Source: Haemonchus contortus
Lineage: Eukaryota > Nematoda > Chromadorea > Rhabditida > Trichostrongylidae
NCBI GenBank assembly: GCA_000469685.2
Contig: LS997566.1
Span: forward strand, 39,739,920 to 39,803,919
Direction of reading: 5' to 3'
Length of the DNA stretch: 64,000 nucleotides
This document shows, piece after piece, positions 1 through 12,639 of this stretch. A program made the translations under genes and the position numbers. Numbering within the stretch: position 1 is the stretch's first letter; every line of letters starts with the position of its first letter. A model generated the notes under the pieces. The model worked only from the letters and a program-made list of their open reading frames with translations. It ran no database searches and was not told where the DNA came from.

Positions 1-1262
1 GTCATTTACACGGCTTACACCGCGCTCTCTCTTCGGTGTTAGATCGATCTAACATTTTGCCTGGAAACATGTCTGAGGAACGACAATTACTGGCTTTTTA
101 TCGGATCAAATGCATGATTAGGATCTCCAGAAAGGGTCTTTTCGCTTTAAACCTTACTTTCAGTGACAAACCAGTCAGTCTCTTGAGGGTACGCCTATTG
201 ATTCGACCGAAAACCTTTATTTCTAGGTTCCTTTTGGCTTTTTATAGGCTCCTCTCTACAGGTCCTATTGATTTTGCAGACCATTTATTCTGAAAGGCTA
301 GTAAAAATGAAAAAAACGAAAGTTTTCTTTTCTGACTTCCCTAAAATCCCAAAAAAAATCGTTGATAAGCGCAAAAAATGTCATTTGAGTTGGTCCCATA
401 CCACGAAGTGATCGAAACCCATCTCCGAAAAGGCTTCTTCATACTGCGCTTTCTAGTCTACAAATCGGCTCAGTCTTTTTTACAAGAACTTTACTTTATT
501 GAGATGAAATTCATTATCGAAACATCTTGAGGAAAAGGAGAATTTCAAATTTTTGAAGAAAAAATCACCTGTTCTACGCAATCACGTCCTTTCTTTGGAT
601 TACAGATATAGCACTCGAATGCGAAACCAAATGTCACAAGAGTAAACATCAAAATCCAAGAAAAGTAGTCCGACATTTTTAGTGAACTCCCGAGTGACTT
701 ATCTGAAATATGATGCGGTCTGTCCTTCTGAAAAGATTTTGAAAGCTATAAATAAGAAGTAGTGCGCCTATAAACAACGACCGTAAAGGCTGTTAGGGTC
801 AGCGGACAAAAAGACAACAGTTTAGTAAAAAGTTCCGGCGGGTCATGATGTATTGGTTTATGGAACGCCATGCTGTCGTGGGAGTGGCTGTTAACTCGAC
901 CTAAGTGCCTAATAAGCGGTTCAGTCCGCCCCCACACAGAAATGACGTGGGAACTCAGGCGTCTATGCAAAGCATCAGGAATAGGTAAATATGATGGAAT
1001 TAGGTAAAGAAGGACGAAAAACGAAAATAATGACGAAATTGGAAAAAACAGACGATGACGAAAAATTGTGAAAAGTATAAATGAAAAATCCGACTGGAAT
1101 TCTAAAGAAGAAACTGTCTTGGATCGCTTTAACATCGAATCAAATCTGAACTACTCTGGTTTTACCTATAGATGGGACATTTGACTAATTTTCTGACCTT
1201 GCCACGATAGAAGTATGTAGATTGTCAATTGAAAATATCCTTCACAACAAGTAACTCAAAAA

Positions 1263-1535
1263 ATGGTGGAGGTGGTGTAGCGGTAAGTGGCGCACTACAT
1301 CACACCCACGGTCAGGGGTTTGAATCCCAGATCGATGCCCGCTCAGGCCAACCAAGCCTTCCATCCCTTCGGGTCGGTGAATTATTAGCAGACTCGTCTG
1401 GGAGGATAAAAGCGCTGACTTGCACATCGGCTGGCCACCGCAAGTTATTGTATAGGCCATATGCGCACTCATTACGCCACTACGTTCTGAATGGAAGTCG
1501 TGTGCGGGGCGCATACCTCAGACGGGATTGATTAA
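1263..1535 (+). mobile_element. tRNA-derived SINE, fullest copy
   Basis: The left end reads like a tRNA gene promoter: an A-box-like GTGGTGTAGCGGTAAGTGG near 1273-1290 and a B-box-like GGGTTTGAATCCC at 1316-1328. A non-tRNA body follows (CCAAGCCTTCCATCCC, then AAGCGCTGACTTGCACATCG, then a tail ending near GACGGGATTGATTAA). The same order of blocks recurs on the other strand near 10090-10362, 23362-23628, 29637-29822, 33551-33765 and 63510-63688. That makes a dispersed RNA polymerase III type retroelement more likely than a real tRNA gene. No cloverleaf with a proper acceptor stem forms. Confidence 0.65.
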
Positions 1536-1710
1536 CGCCAAAAACTTTAACTTTATTTTATCTCAAAAAAAAGGACAGCATCAAATTTCTTGGGATAAAT
1601 AACCACAGTCACCTAATTTCATTTTGGGTTCCCCAACCTCTGTACACTCGACTTCCAGTCAGAATTGAAGTGGTGTTTCAAGTGCTTACGAGTTTTCTAC
1701 ACTATACTTT

Positions 1711-1850
1711 CAAAGATGACCAGCCGATGTGCTTTTATGTATACCTCCTCCCTCCTCCCCCCCCCCCCCACTCAGACAACCCTGTTAGTAGATAATCCAC
1801 TCCAGAGGAATGGAAGGCTTGGTCGATCCAGGCTAGTACCTAACTAGGAT
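1711..1850 (-). mobile_element. SINE fragment
   Basis: A partial copy of the SINE seen at 1263-1535, reversed. It retains GACCAGCCGATG, a C-rich tract where other copies have TCCTCCCAG, and the GGAATGGAAGGCTTGG block. The tRNA-like head is not recognisable. Confidence 0.45.
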
Positions 1851-4800
1851 CGTTCCTCCATCCTGGAATAGGCTCAATGTAGGGCGTTCAACATCGAGAG
1901 GCCGATCATCGTGAGCAAACTTTTTAGCCTAAAAGAAAATGGGTGTTTGGGTAGTATGGTTACCTTTCTGACTGGTTACTTCAAAATTTTATAGGGCTTC
2001 ATCTAGTCTTTTCGGAATCATGTTCCTCGAAGCTCTAATTCTTTCTAAAGATCTTGAAAAAAACTAAAAAATCTTCTAAACCATGTTCCTACACTCTTCG
2101 ACAACAAATTCTGTTTCCAAATTCTTCTTTTTCTTTCAAAATTCCTTTACTTCTTGGCTAGCCTGAACTGGCTTTCATCTATCGCAACAGAGCGCTACTG
2201 GGACATTACTGTCTTATCTGCACTGTCATCGAAACTGCTATAAATTAAGGTAACTGTTCATTAGGTTCATACATCATTTAGTTGAGCGAACAAAAAACTC
2301 AATACCCTATTCTGAGGACATGTCATTGGTCTTAATTCGATAGCGACCTTCAGGGATGAAAAATGTCGTCTCCACTTCTATCCCAGACTGGGAAAAAGCA
2401 TTAATAAACAGGCAAAAACGTCAAAATCGGTCGTCATATTGCCCCATCATCCTTTCTCGAATTCGCTACCCAGCTGATGGGGAAGGGTTTTAATCGGCAG
2501 ACTAAGTAGCATCCTCGGAGGATTATGTTCTCAAGGACGCCGCCGACATGATGTGGTTACTTCCTTGTGCGGGCGTCATCAAAGTTTTGGTTAATATTCC
2601 CAGATGAGCCGGAATAATGCCTAGTTACGACAATTCTGGCTGCAAAGAGCAGATAGCCACTGTCTAGAGGGAATTATAAATCTAGCAGGTTCTTCCAGGT
2701 AACCCAGAAACTCAAGTGATTCGGGAAACAAGCCCTAGGCTAACTTTAGGATGGCTTCAGCTTTCCCTATATTTCATGGCACAAGCCCATAATCCAGTTG
2801 GAAGCATTCGATGCAAACCAGCGCTTCCAGGCCATGAATCTTCCAACAATTCAAAGCCGTATAGCCCGTAGTTAGGTGGGGGATTTCAAATGCTCCCATA
2901 TTAACCAACGGTGATGTAGAGGTATCCGAAGCCTGACTTATCCTACACGGTGGAAGACAAAGTCAGCTGTTATCCAGTACTAGTCCATACTTCTGACAAA
3001 AAAAAACGATTTGGGCCTGAGTGGGAGTTCAAGCGCTTGGAAATTGATCCCAAGTATTGCCAAAAGGCTTAACCTAGTACCACTTATTGTTAGAATAGAA
3101 CAACTGATCCTCATAAGTTTACCTGTGCAGATAAGGAGTGAGTAACAGCCTCAAAACAAGACAGTGTAGGAATCGCTGAATATGGCTATTTTAACAGCAC
3201 TACTCTGATAATATCGCTAACTAGACCGAATAACTACTTTCTCACAAGGCCATGTGCGTGACTGCTCAATGGGGTGTCAGGATCAAGGTAACCATCCTCT
3301 CCAATGTCCGCGTACGAAGAAAGCGAGACCAGTTTTACGAAGTTTCAGTTTCGATTAGGTTGCGTCTTAGTCCCCCTCAATCGAATCCGGTCAATCAGCA
3401 TGAGTTCAAACCCATAGTCTATGACTGACTGAGGGCGTCATACATTCCTCTTCTACTCGAAATCGTTGAAATATTCAGAAGAAGCCAAAGCTGTAGGGGT
3501 TTAAGCATGATCTGGAAAGACAATTTTTTAAGAGTTGGCGATTCCAGGAAGTAACGATGACTGATCAGGCCAAACCCTCCAATTCTGACAAATTGAGGAG
3601 TTCAGAGCTGTCTGCAAGGGAATGAGCTCTGACATCCTGAACCCTTGCACTCTGACATCGATCAACACACCGGATGCGGTGGACCACCCCTTCAGACGAG
3701 ATGGGTGGGAGACTGAGAGCATGCCACTATACGTTCGAATTATAGCAAGGTCCTTCAGTAAGTGGTTTTAAGATTTCGAGGTCCCACGACACGGGAGCAA
3801 ATGGGATTGGGAAGGCAGTACATCTGAAAGAAGACACAGATAGCATGTCTGAAAACGTTCGAAAGGGAATGGTCTTAGAAAGGTGAACACCTCAACCGTA
3901 TGATTCGTCTAGACCGCGAACAGCCGCATAGTTTATGGGAAAGGCATCGACTGATAGACGTCCCCGTCGTTTTTACGGGCGATGAAAGGAAAAGTAAGAT
4001 AAGCCTAGAATAGTTTCTGGCTGCCAAACTTTTCTTGTGAAAGAGGTTAGCAAAGTACTCAAGTGGCTTGGGTGGGTAGCAACCCGGGATTTGATACCAG
4101 CACCATACAGGGCATATCCTGTCCGCTAAGGATTGTTACTGCTAGGTGAATCGAACTTTATTTTTTCTGAAACTTGCATGATAATCCACAAATCTATTCA
4201 TAAGTACAGCTTCGTTTCAAAAAATTTGGTGAATTTTTCCATAAATTTCAAATGGAGCAAGCCTATTGAGTGGGCCGAAAGTTGATGTGTAAAAGTTGGA
4301 GGATCACAGGGATAACCGACCATTTTGTATAGCTAATAAAGTAACTTCCGCGATAAAGCTTACAGCTGAAAACTTTTGGAACCACTTCAGAGAGTACTCA
4401 AGAAATTTTAGCACCTGTATTGTCAGAGAAATATTCAGGAAACAATAAAAACAAAACGGAGGCAGTTCAATCGGCGTATTGTAAACACATGGAGGCCAGC
4501 CACTTGCGAGGCAAACAGGTCAAGTGAAGCCACCCACACATCAAAATCGGTCGGACGCGAATCGCTCCACCTTCGCAATCAACAAATCTGTGATTCAAGT
4601 GGCTACTTCTCGTTAAACGTTATGGGTGCAAAGAGGGCACTGTTAGTCGACGACTAAACCCCATGGACTTAGGGAACCTCATGAAAGGTGAAAGCTTAGT
4701 AGGACCACCTAACAGGAAGGCTTTAACCATCACCGATTACCTCTCGGAATAAGACCCCAACGATGGGTTTTTATGATGCGATTATTTTTAAGCCAGATGA

Positions 4801-7800
4801 TTCTCGGTCCTGAGCCTACGCTTTGCTACACAACGTAGGGGAGGAAGTGGGAGGAGGGGTTAGTGCCAAATAGCGCATTATCACACACGCAAGGTCCAGG
4901 GATGGAATTCGATCAGTTATTGCCTGAGTAAACCACGCTTTCCACGGTCTTCAGAATGTGGGAAGGGGTCAGTAGGAAGGCAGATATGTCCAAGGTGGAT
5001 CTGTGATCGTCTATTACAAGGTAGGACAAAGGTACAAGGCAAAGATTCATACGTACAGAATTCCAATGCCTGCGACTAGCTATTTATCAGGAATTGTCAT
5101 TCTCTCGCTGTTGAACAGCAGATTTGACCGTCGGCGTATTCAATCATAGACGTGTCATCGTTATCAATACGTTGTGAGATTCCCTTGCGCTGACCGTAAT
5201 CAATCCCTATCACATGGTCGTTCATATACCCGAACAGAGGTCAATGAAAATGCTCGACATTCTAGCGAAACCAAGGAAGTTAATTACCTCTAGGTAGGTC
5301 GGGAAGTGAGAATTCAATCCATTTCACGCCATTATGACTCTAAGGTGAGGTAGGAGTGGCCTAGTGGCGAGAAAAGGAGTCAGTATGGTCCCGTCCATGG
5401 ATCGAATCCCACCGAACCCTTGTAGTTGATTCGTGTGGGTTGAACGTGAAGAATGACTAAATGGTCAAGCCAGCTCGATCTCGCCAACCAGCTGGGAGAG
5501 TATAAACTTCCTTCGCTGTCTCGACGTCATCGTAACGTCCTGTATAGGACCGCTAGGAGCCGGTAGCCGCCGACGCTGAACACTCCCATTCGTTTCAGCC
5601 TTGAACAGAGAAAGTGAGCCTTTTTTTCAATCTGATCAAAACCATTACCTAACCCATTACAGGTCTGAAAGAGTGAGTTCAAAATTGAACACTTAGGTTG
5701 AACCGAAATTGCGACAGTTCTCTATAATTTGAGGAAACTGGCTCTGACTTAATGGTTTTCCAACGGAAATGGTTCTTCAAGGGTTTTTCCCGTCAGTCGG
5801 AATCAATTTATGAAAGCGAACTCTGATTTTGAGTAGAACTGAATAGCGGAGGTGGTGAAGATGAAAAATGGGTCTCTGTTGTCAACCATAATCGCCCCTG
5901 AGAGTTCATAGTTCTAAGTGGCAAAACGAAAAACTCCTAATCGTTCGTATAGCGGCCGTAACAACGAGGACGCTGAAAACCGATATTGTTCGAAGTGAGA
6001 GGGAGTGTTGACGATAAGGGGATTACCAGTTACAGAATAGGTTTTAACTAGTTGTGGATCGAAAGGCTGCGCACTTGTGAGGAAAGTAAACGTCGGCGAT
6101 TTGAATGTAGGTAGTATGGGTAAATGACGCCGGTAAAACTGAAAGTAACCAGTACCCATTCGGCGAACAAGGTCATGAGCAGAGAGCATGCCTGAGACCA
6201 TCCACCCATCGAAGGGGGCCTGATTCCTGAACGATTATCTCCGCGGGTACTGGGTAATTAAGAAATGATCATAAACAGAGGAATCCATAGGGCGTTTCGG
6301 GTTCCGTCGCAGAGGATCGACTTGGAGCAGTAGTGTAATGAAGCTGAACTGGACATGATTCTGCTTAGCTAACGGCATAATGCATCGAAAACGGTTACGT
6401 ACGATCGTCAAGGGTGGCTGGAAAATCTTATGAGAAGCTCGTTGCCGTAGGACGTCGTATAAAACTAATGGTGAAGATCATGCGATAAGCATATCCTTCA
6501 GTGAACAGGGATTCCACCCGTAAACATCTATAGGGGATTTGCTATGGGCTGGAAATCCGGATCAACCGCTTTCTTTTAACGAAAATCAGTTCTCTAGGTT
6601 TTCCAGACCCCTTCTTCTTATTATCGTCTCTTTTGAGATGTGGCAGGCTAAAATAGAAAGAGAAGCACTAATTATTACAATAATTAGGATTAATTAGTTG
6701 TTTTTTTGCAGATTAAGTTTTGATCTCGATTTTTATGGATGCTTCCAAAAATCAGATTGTTTTTACAAAAATTTGGGCAACTAAGAGGATTGAACCCTGG
6801 ATGAACTGAAAGCAAAAAGCTTGGGTGATGAAGGAAGACTCATCTCCTTCCGAACGTTCCCTGCGGCATGCCAACCTTCCATTGAATAGGAACTCGGTTC
6901 AAAGGCTCAAGAAAAAGAGAGGGACATTCTTCAAATGGTTAAAATGTCATAGAAGAAATGAAATGTTGGCAATAATATTGGCATAATTTATCATTTATTT
7001 CCACTTTGTTTACGTATTATTTGTCAATTATTTGATTGCTATCAGGAGATAAGTAATTTTGCAACAAAAAGCATATTTGAAAGATGGAACCGACCTGGTC
7101 AACCTGAGCGGAGTTCCCTCTCGCCTCCCCTTGTTTTGGAAACGTTTCATTGGAACTGTTCCGTAATGCTTTTTCTAACTCTATCCTGATGGAACGTACT
7201 GGAGTGAAGCTGCAGAAGTGGTAAGTGGAAATTGAGTAAGGGAGTTGGAGAAAGGGAAAAATGGAATTAAGAAATAGGAACTTCATTCCCCTCCAAATGT
7301 TTGGTTTCATCGGTATGCGACATATTTATCTTATAGACGGAAGCATATGTCAACGAGACGGTTATTGTTCTTTCTGACTAGCGTCAAAGAGCGTTCAGAG
7401 GCAGACTCGTCGTTTTTTTACCCTATTTCCATCTCAAATACATGTCCATTGCTCCATCCAGACTCCCAAATTCAACAATGATTACTGCTTCAATTAAAAC
7501 CCAATTGCCATATATATAACCATAAAATAACCATATACTAACCATAAAATTTAATTATAAAGCTTCAGAGCAAAATAGCAGTGGGATAGAAACAAATATC
7601 CGGCTTATCCTACACTTTTTACTGATAGAATGGTCATTATACAATGGTGGTGGATGAGAAGGGTGACATTCAAAATAGGCTAAAAACCGGTTGAAAGTGG
7701 AAGTGTAGAGAAATGGTAGAAATCCTTCAGTTTTCTTCCAAATTTTCATTCTAGTATATGTTACGCTGCCGTGAAGATTAATTTGATACGCGTTTTGTGA

Positions 7801-7911
7801 GAAAGTTTCGGATTTCAGGAATTTTTTTTCTATGATGTCAAAGATAATCTTTCTGGCCGGTTCATTGGAAGGGCTAGGTACTGCTGAAGGATAGCCCTCC
7901 TCCCGAACGTC

Positions 7912-8182
7912 CGTTGCTCGCGTCCGTCGAAAGTAGGTCACCCCGCCCACTTCGCGCGCGACGCATCCCATTGAGGTCTCGAGACGGCACTACAGTACCA
8001 TCAAGTGTCGATGGAGCGAATGATTTACATTTGTCCGTGTTACCTTCTCTTTGGCTCACTGTAGTGGACCTAGCGCAATTCGTATGCCCCGCTGACGCCT
8101 GCGACGTTCGTCAAAAATCGCGGGCCGACTCACCGCATGCGATGACTGCGGCGTGACCTAGTTTCGACGGACGCGCGCAACG
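7912..8182. mobile_element. Palindromic inverted-repeat element (family P), copy 1
   Basis: A 271-bp element whose ends are 30-bp inverted repeats differing at two positions. The left end begins CGTTGCTCGCGTCCGTCG; the right end is the reverse complement of CGTTGCGCGCGTCCGTCG and the bases that follow. It carries no coding capacity. The interior contains ACAAATGTAAATCATTCG in reverse relative to the other copies at 25202-25480, 40185-40430 and 42318-42563. It is a non-autonomous DNA transposon (MITE) by structure. The target-site duplication is not clear. Confidence 0.75.
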
Positions 8183-8224
8183 AAACGTACCCCCCAACCC
8201 CCCTCCTCCCTTCTCCCGTCATCC

Positions 8225-8475
8225 TACTTCTAACTGGAATCGTAGTAGCTTTGGAATGTGCATGTGGTCTTTGAAATGACTTGCGATGGCTAATGGATGT
8301 ACAGAACGATGCTTTTATGTTCAGGACTGGTACCAACCAACAAATCTCGAAGACAAGAGAGCAAGAGGGCATGGTTGGTCTGGACGATAACGAGCCAGGA
8401 GAGGGGGGTTCGCCCGCTATGCGTGTGTACGTGTGGTATAATGCGCCTCTTTCACCTACATCACATCAGTCCCAG
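8225..8475 (-). mobile_element. SINE copy, degenerate
   Basis: Reverse-oriented SINE relative: the TGTGGT...CTTGCGATGGC block, GGCATGGTTGGTCTGGAC, then GGGGGGTTCGCCCGC, and a degenerate tRNA-like head near 8430-8475. The block order matches the fuller copies at 10090-10362 and 63510-63688, but many positions have changed. Confidence 0.4.
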
Positions 8476-10089
8476 GTGTTGGTGAAACTTATAAAGGAGG
8501 GCAGAGGGTCCTAGTGAATGACCATAAATACCACTTGCACGATTACTTACAAGGATCATAAACATTACTACTGTGTTTTTATTTTTTCTAGCTTCCTTCT
8601 AGCCGACCCCCCCCCCTTTAAAAAAACTCCAAACCACTTTTTTCCTGTTCAACTTTTTGAATTCAGGGTGAAGTAAGTAACATAGATGAGGCTCTGACAT
8701 AGTTTTTCAGAGAAATCTTGGAGAAATAACAACCGTAGGAACATTGTAAACAAACGATCAACAAGTGAAGAAAGGGAGAGCCGTATAGGAAAATATCCAA
8801 ATAGATTAGCGGATAAGGGATCGAAAGTCTGACACAGTTCTCCGCCCATCTCTCTCAAAGGGTGCAGGCGTTCGTTGCAAAAGAACGCCAGTCGACAAAT
8901 TTCTCTTGAGATTTCAAAACTTGCAGTAAAACTGGGAACTGTGCAGTAAACACAGACTTCAGTCTTTGTTTTTCTTACTCAACTGCTGCAGTGAACTACG
9001 CAACGCAACAAAGATATCCATCGTGGCTCAGAAGGAAAAATGCATAAAAAAAATGAAGACAGAGTTTAAAAAAATCACAATGGAGAATACTTAAAGTTCA
9101 AAAAGTACGAACCTTAATTTTTCTAATTAATCAATATCAAAACCATAATTATTCTCAGGAAAGCTTGAAATTAAGTACGCCATTCAGGTGCAAAAAGGTC
9201 AAGAAAGTCCGGAAGTGGAAAAGGATGGGGGCAGGAGGGGGAGGAAGAGATGGAGTGGGAGTGGCAGAGCTGGATGGAGTTCGAGAACGGAATCAAGGAG
9301 CGAAGAAAGAGATAGGAGAAGGTAATAAAGTTGTTTTATTTTATAATTGCTACAGTGGAAGTATGGTTAACTAGTTCCACTGAAACAAGGTCTGAGATTT
9401 TAATCGCATCTCTCAACCAACTCCGTTGGCAGAGAGAATGCGAATTCCCTCGAAAAATTCCCATTGAACTCAAGGATATTCTCGACGAGTTTTCAAAATG
9501 TTCGCACATTTGAAAGTTGACTTTGTGTGTTGGAACCTGCACATTATTACAGCTCAAAAGGGTCACAAGTTACTTATTTATCGAATGTCTACTACTTTGA
9601 ACGATCCTGGGGACTTAGGTTTCCTACAAGGAACCAATACAAATAGTCTGGGAGACGGCGATTTTGTCGGGCAAAGTCCACCTACCGGGGTTATTCCAAC
9701 AATAATGATGAAAGGTGTGGCGGATTAGTTGTTGGTTTGATTTGTGCCCTCTGCAGATGGTATCAAAGACCATCTGTAGGGGGTCAGAAGAACCGAAAGT
9801 AGGACCACCTTCCAAGGTCCATTTGAATGAATAGTTCGAGTATGAGGATGAAATTGGGTCGAGTAAAAGTAGAACACGCACATTAGGAACCATAAAGGCC
9901 TTTGCACTGACTTTTGCTTCACGAAGCGCTGAAAAGGTCGTTCCCATCTTTCACATGAATATTCAAATTAGGACCACCCACCGAAGAGGTTGACCTCGAA
10001 CAAGATGATCTATGGCGGAAGTATACACAAAACAGGAATGAAAAGGAGAAGGTGGCTTGTAGCAAGTGAAGCATAAAGTCCCTGACGCC

Positions 10090-10362
10090 AATCCGGCCCG
10101 TTCTTTGAATGCGCCATCACATTCGAATTCCATCCAGAACCGTAATGGCGTTTGAGTGCGCCTGTGGCTTATACAATGATATGATGTGGTCAGCCGTTGT
10201 ACAAACCAGTGCTTCTAGCTTCCCAGGAGATTCTGACACCAGATTCTCAAACCTGAAGAGATGGAAGGCTCAGTTGGTCCGAGTAACTATCTATTCGGGG
10301 TCGATCCCTGGTCCATGTGTGCGTGTGATAGTGCGTCACTTGGCTCTACACCACTTCCGTCC
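10090..10362 (-). mobile_element. SINE copy, near full length
   Basis: Reverse orientation. Reading from the right end, a tRNA-like head (GGACGGAAGTGGTGTAGAG, and the B-box-like GGGATCGACCCC) precedes ACTGAGCCTTCCATCTCTTC, then the body with AAGCACTGGTTTGTAC and the tail with CATTACGG. All blocks of the copy at 1263-1535 are present in the same order. Confidence 0.6.
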
Positions 10363-11356
10363 CATAAATTGTACAGGGTCCTAAGGATGGTGAAATAAGT
10401 AGGAAATACGTAGTCACAAAATTCAGAAGAGAATAAAGGAAATGAGAAATTCCATAGCCTAAGGGAATAACTGCAGAGCTTGTAAAGATCGGTCAGATCG
10501 TGGCTAATGCAATAACACTGATCGAACGTCTTATCCGCCGAACGTGTTTGTAATGTATTCACGGTGACGACCACCAGAATCTACGTTACGATCGCCATCA
10601 AATGATTTATGCCTATTAATCTTTGATAGAATCTAAGCGTCCATTGCAAATGAAACTTGGGGTGAATGATCATACGATAAGGTCCAGCTACCTTAGAGAA
10701 TAAACGAGTTCCGTTCCAGTTATTGGAACTTTTTACAAAAACCAGTAACGGTTGCACTCATCAGACTCCATTGGACATGATGCCTTGGGAAAGATGACCA
10801 GGGATACCAGGATTAGTCGTATTTCTGGCCCATAACATTTTATTGTTGAAGTCATTTCTAGCTGATGAGAACTTTATCCTCCCCATACTCCGATCTAGCT
10901 TTAGGATGATGTTCGTTTGATGGGAATCTCACATCAGCGAATACGACTCGATGAGATTCCAATGGGATCCATCGAGCTCAATTAACATTCTCACACGACC
11001 ACTGAAAGTGCCATAAAAGTAACTAGCTCAGTGGCGACAACAACATACGGTTTGCTACTGCGCCGACCAGTCCTCCCATTCTGGCGACCGAACTCCAGTT
11101 TATGAGCTTAACAAAGGGGTGCTAAGTGGGAAGGTCGGACCAGCCTCAGCTGCAAAAACCTGGAATTCAAAGGGAAACAAGGCACCAGGACTCTACTGCA
11201 ACCGATCTAAAACTTCTATGAACTACAGGAAGTAAAAGTAGATAAAATTTATGGATTATAAAAAGTTCCTCAGTCCGGTTTTGGCGAAAATAATCGCTGC
11301 GATCACAGTGCCCATGAATTTCGACCTAATCTAACGGAATTCCATCATAAACTTCT

Positions 11357-11874
11357 AGCAGCCTTAAAGGCACCGTTTACGATAAATTTAGGATACCCTT
11401 TTTTGACGGAAATTGATGAAACTACTCTAGAATAAATCGATAACAACGAAAAAAGCGCAAAAAAACGATGAACAAAAAGAAATAGAAAGGGTCAAAAAAA
11501 GAGCTGGAAAGGGGGGTTGGACGAGTTTCACATTGGAAGAACGGCAGTTAGGGAGTGTTCGGGAGAGTGCACGAAGGCGACGCAATGTCTGCAATACAGA
11601 CAACACACCCAATTTGCCTGACAATCTGACTGGCAGACTCTGGCAATTTGCCAATCAGCGTATCGATTTTTCACCAACTTCGCTCCAATGCGAAAGTGGT
11701 TAACGGCAATAAGATTTCGTAGTCAGCCTAGCGAGGGGCTCACTCTCCGGCCCCTTATTGTGCCCTATCCAGACCGTTTTCCAACCTCATTCCTGCACAA
11801 ATGGTATCAGAGGAGGCGTCAAATTCAAATCATGTGCAATTTGATACCATTTTTTCGTGAACCATGCCTTTAAA
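11357..11874. mobile_element. Short inverted-repeat element (family G), copy 1
   Basis: The ends are imperfect inverted repeats: left TTAAAGGCACCGTTTACGAT near 11363, right CGTGAACCATGCCTTTAA near 11857. The spacing is about 0.5 kb. The same end sequence and a shared internal stretch (CCCTATCCAGACCGTTTTCC here, CCCTATCTAGGCCGTTTTCC there) appear in the element at 24406-24917, so this is a repeat family and not chance pairing. No protein is encoded. By structure it is a MITE. Confidence 0.6.
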
Positions 11875-12639
11875 GACCCGCCTACCAGGATTCCAGTCGC
11901 GAAACACGATCATCTACTGTTCTTACAAGACGTTCCGTAGAGCAATTGCGCTCCTAAATATCTAAAGTGTCTGACGGGAAATTGTTGACGCGGCTCAACC
12001 AAAGACTCCCACGACTTCATCCTATTCTAAATGAAGGGTCTAGGGAGCCTACGGAAATCGACTAAATTTCCAACAAAATGACCAAAAAGTCTGAAAATTC
12101 AGTCACCTCTAGGCCACGCACTCACCAACCCAACTATTAATTGCAATTTAGTTTAATGGAATTTAGGATTGAAATGCATCTTCTGTCTTTACAACGTCAT
12201 GCGAGAGAGTACGAGTTGAGTTAGCACCTTCATAGATGTAGCTTCCACTAACTTGTAGAATGGGAAGAAGTGTGAGGTTACCACTAGGAAGGGAATCTTA
12301 CATGACCAGCGCAGTTTCCATAAACGATCTGTTACCAGTCTCCCAAGCCACACCTATTTTTGCAACGTCACTCGACCCCAATCTATTTCTTCGGAAATCT
12401 GGTTTTATTTCCGGAAATGAGCCTTTTTCAAACAATTGGCAAGGTCATTTCTATGGTAAACATCGGGTGGACTGTGAAACTTCCCGACTTCATGGTAAAC
12501 AACCCCGACAAGTTTCTCATGTGACCGTTCGATGAATACTGGTAATGCCCATCGATACTGATACTTTATGATAAACGACTTGATATGATACAAGTTAATA
12601 AGTAAGGCTGGTTACTCATTACTCGTCGTTTTTTCTACT

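Larger units (their letters stand above)
1..12639. other. Gene-poor region with decayed repeats
   Basis: No run of exons with matching splice sites and phases could be assembled here on either strand. The open frames are short, start and stop without splice signals, and show no recognisable protein motif. What can be named are tRNA-like SINE copies (near 1263-1535, 1711-1850, 8225-8475 and 10090-10362), a palindromic inverted-repeat element at 7912-8182 and another inverted-repeat element at 11357-11874. The remainder looks like old, mutated repeat sequence. Confidence 0.6.

Noticed and set aside
4835..5560. Two tRNA-like heads on the + strand (near 4840 and 5350)
   Set aside because: The B-box-like parts are degenerate and the SINE body blocks are missing or unclear; too weak to list as copies.
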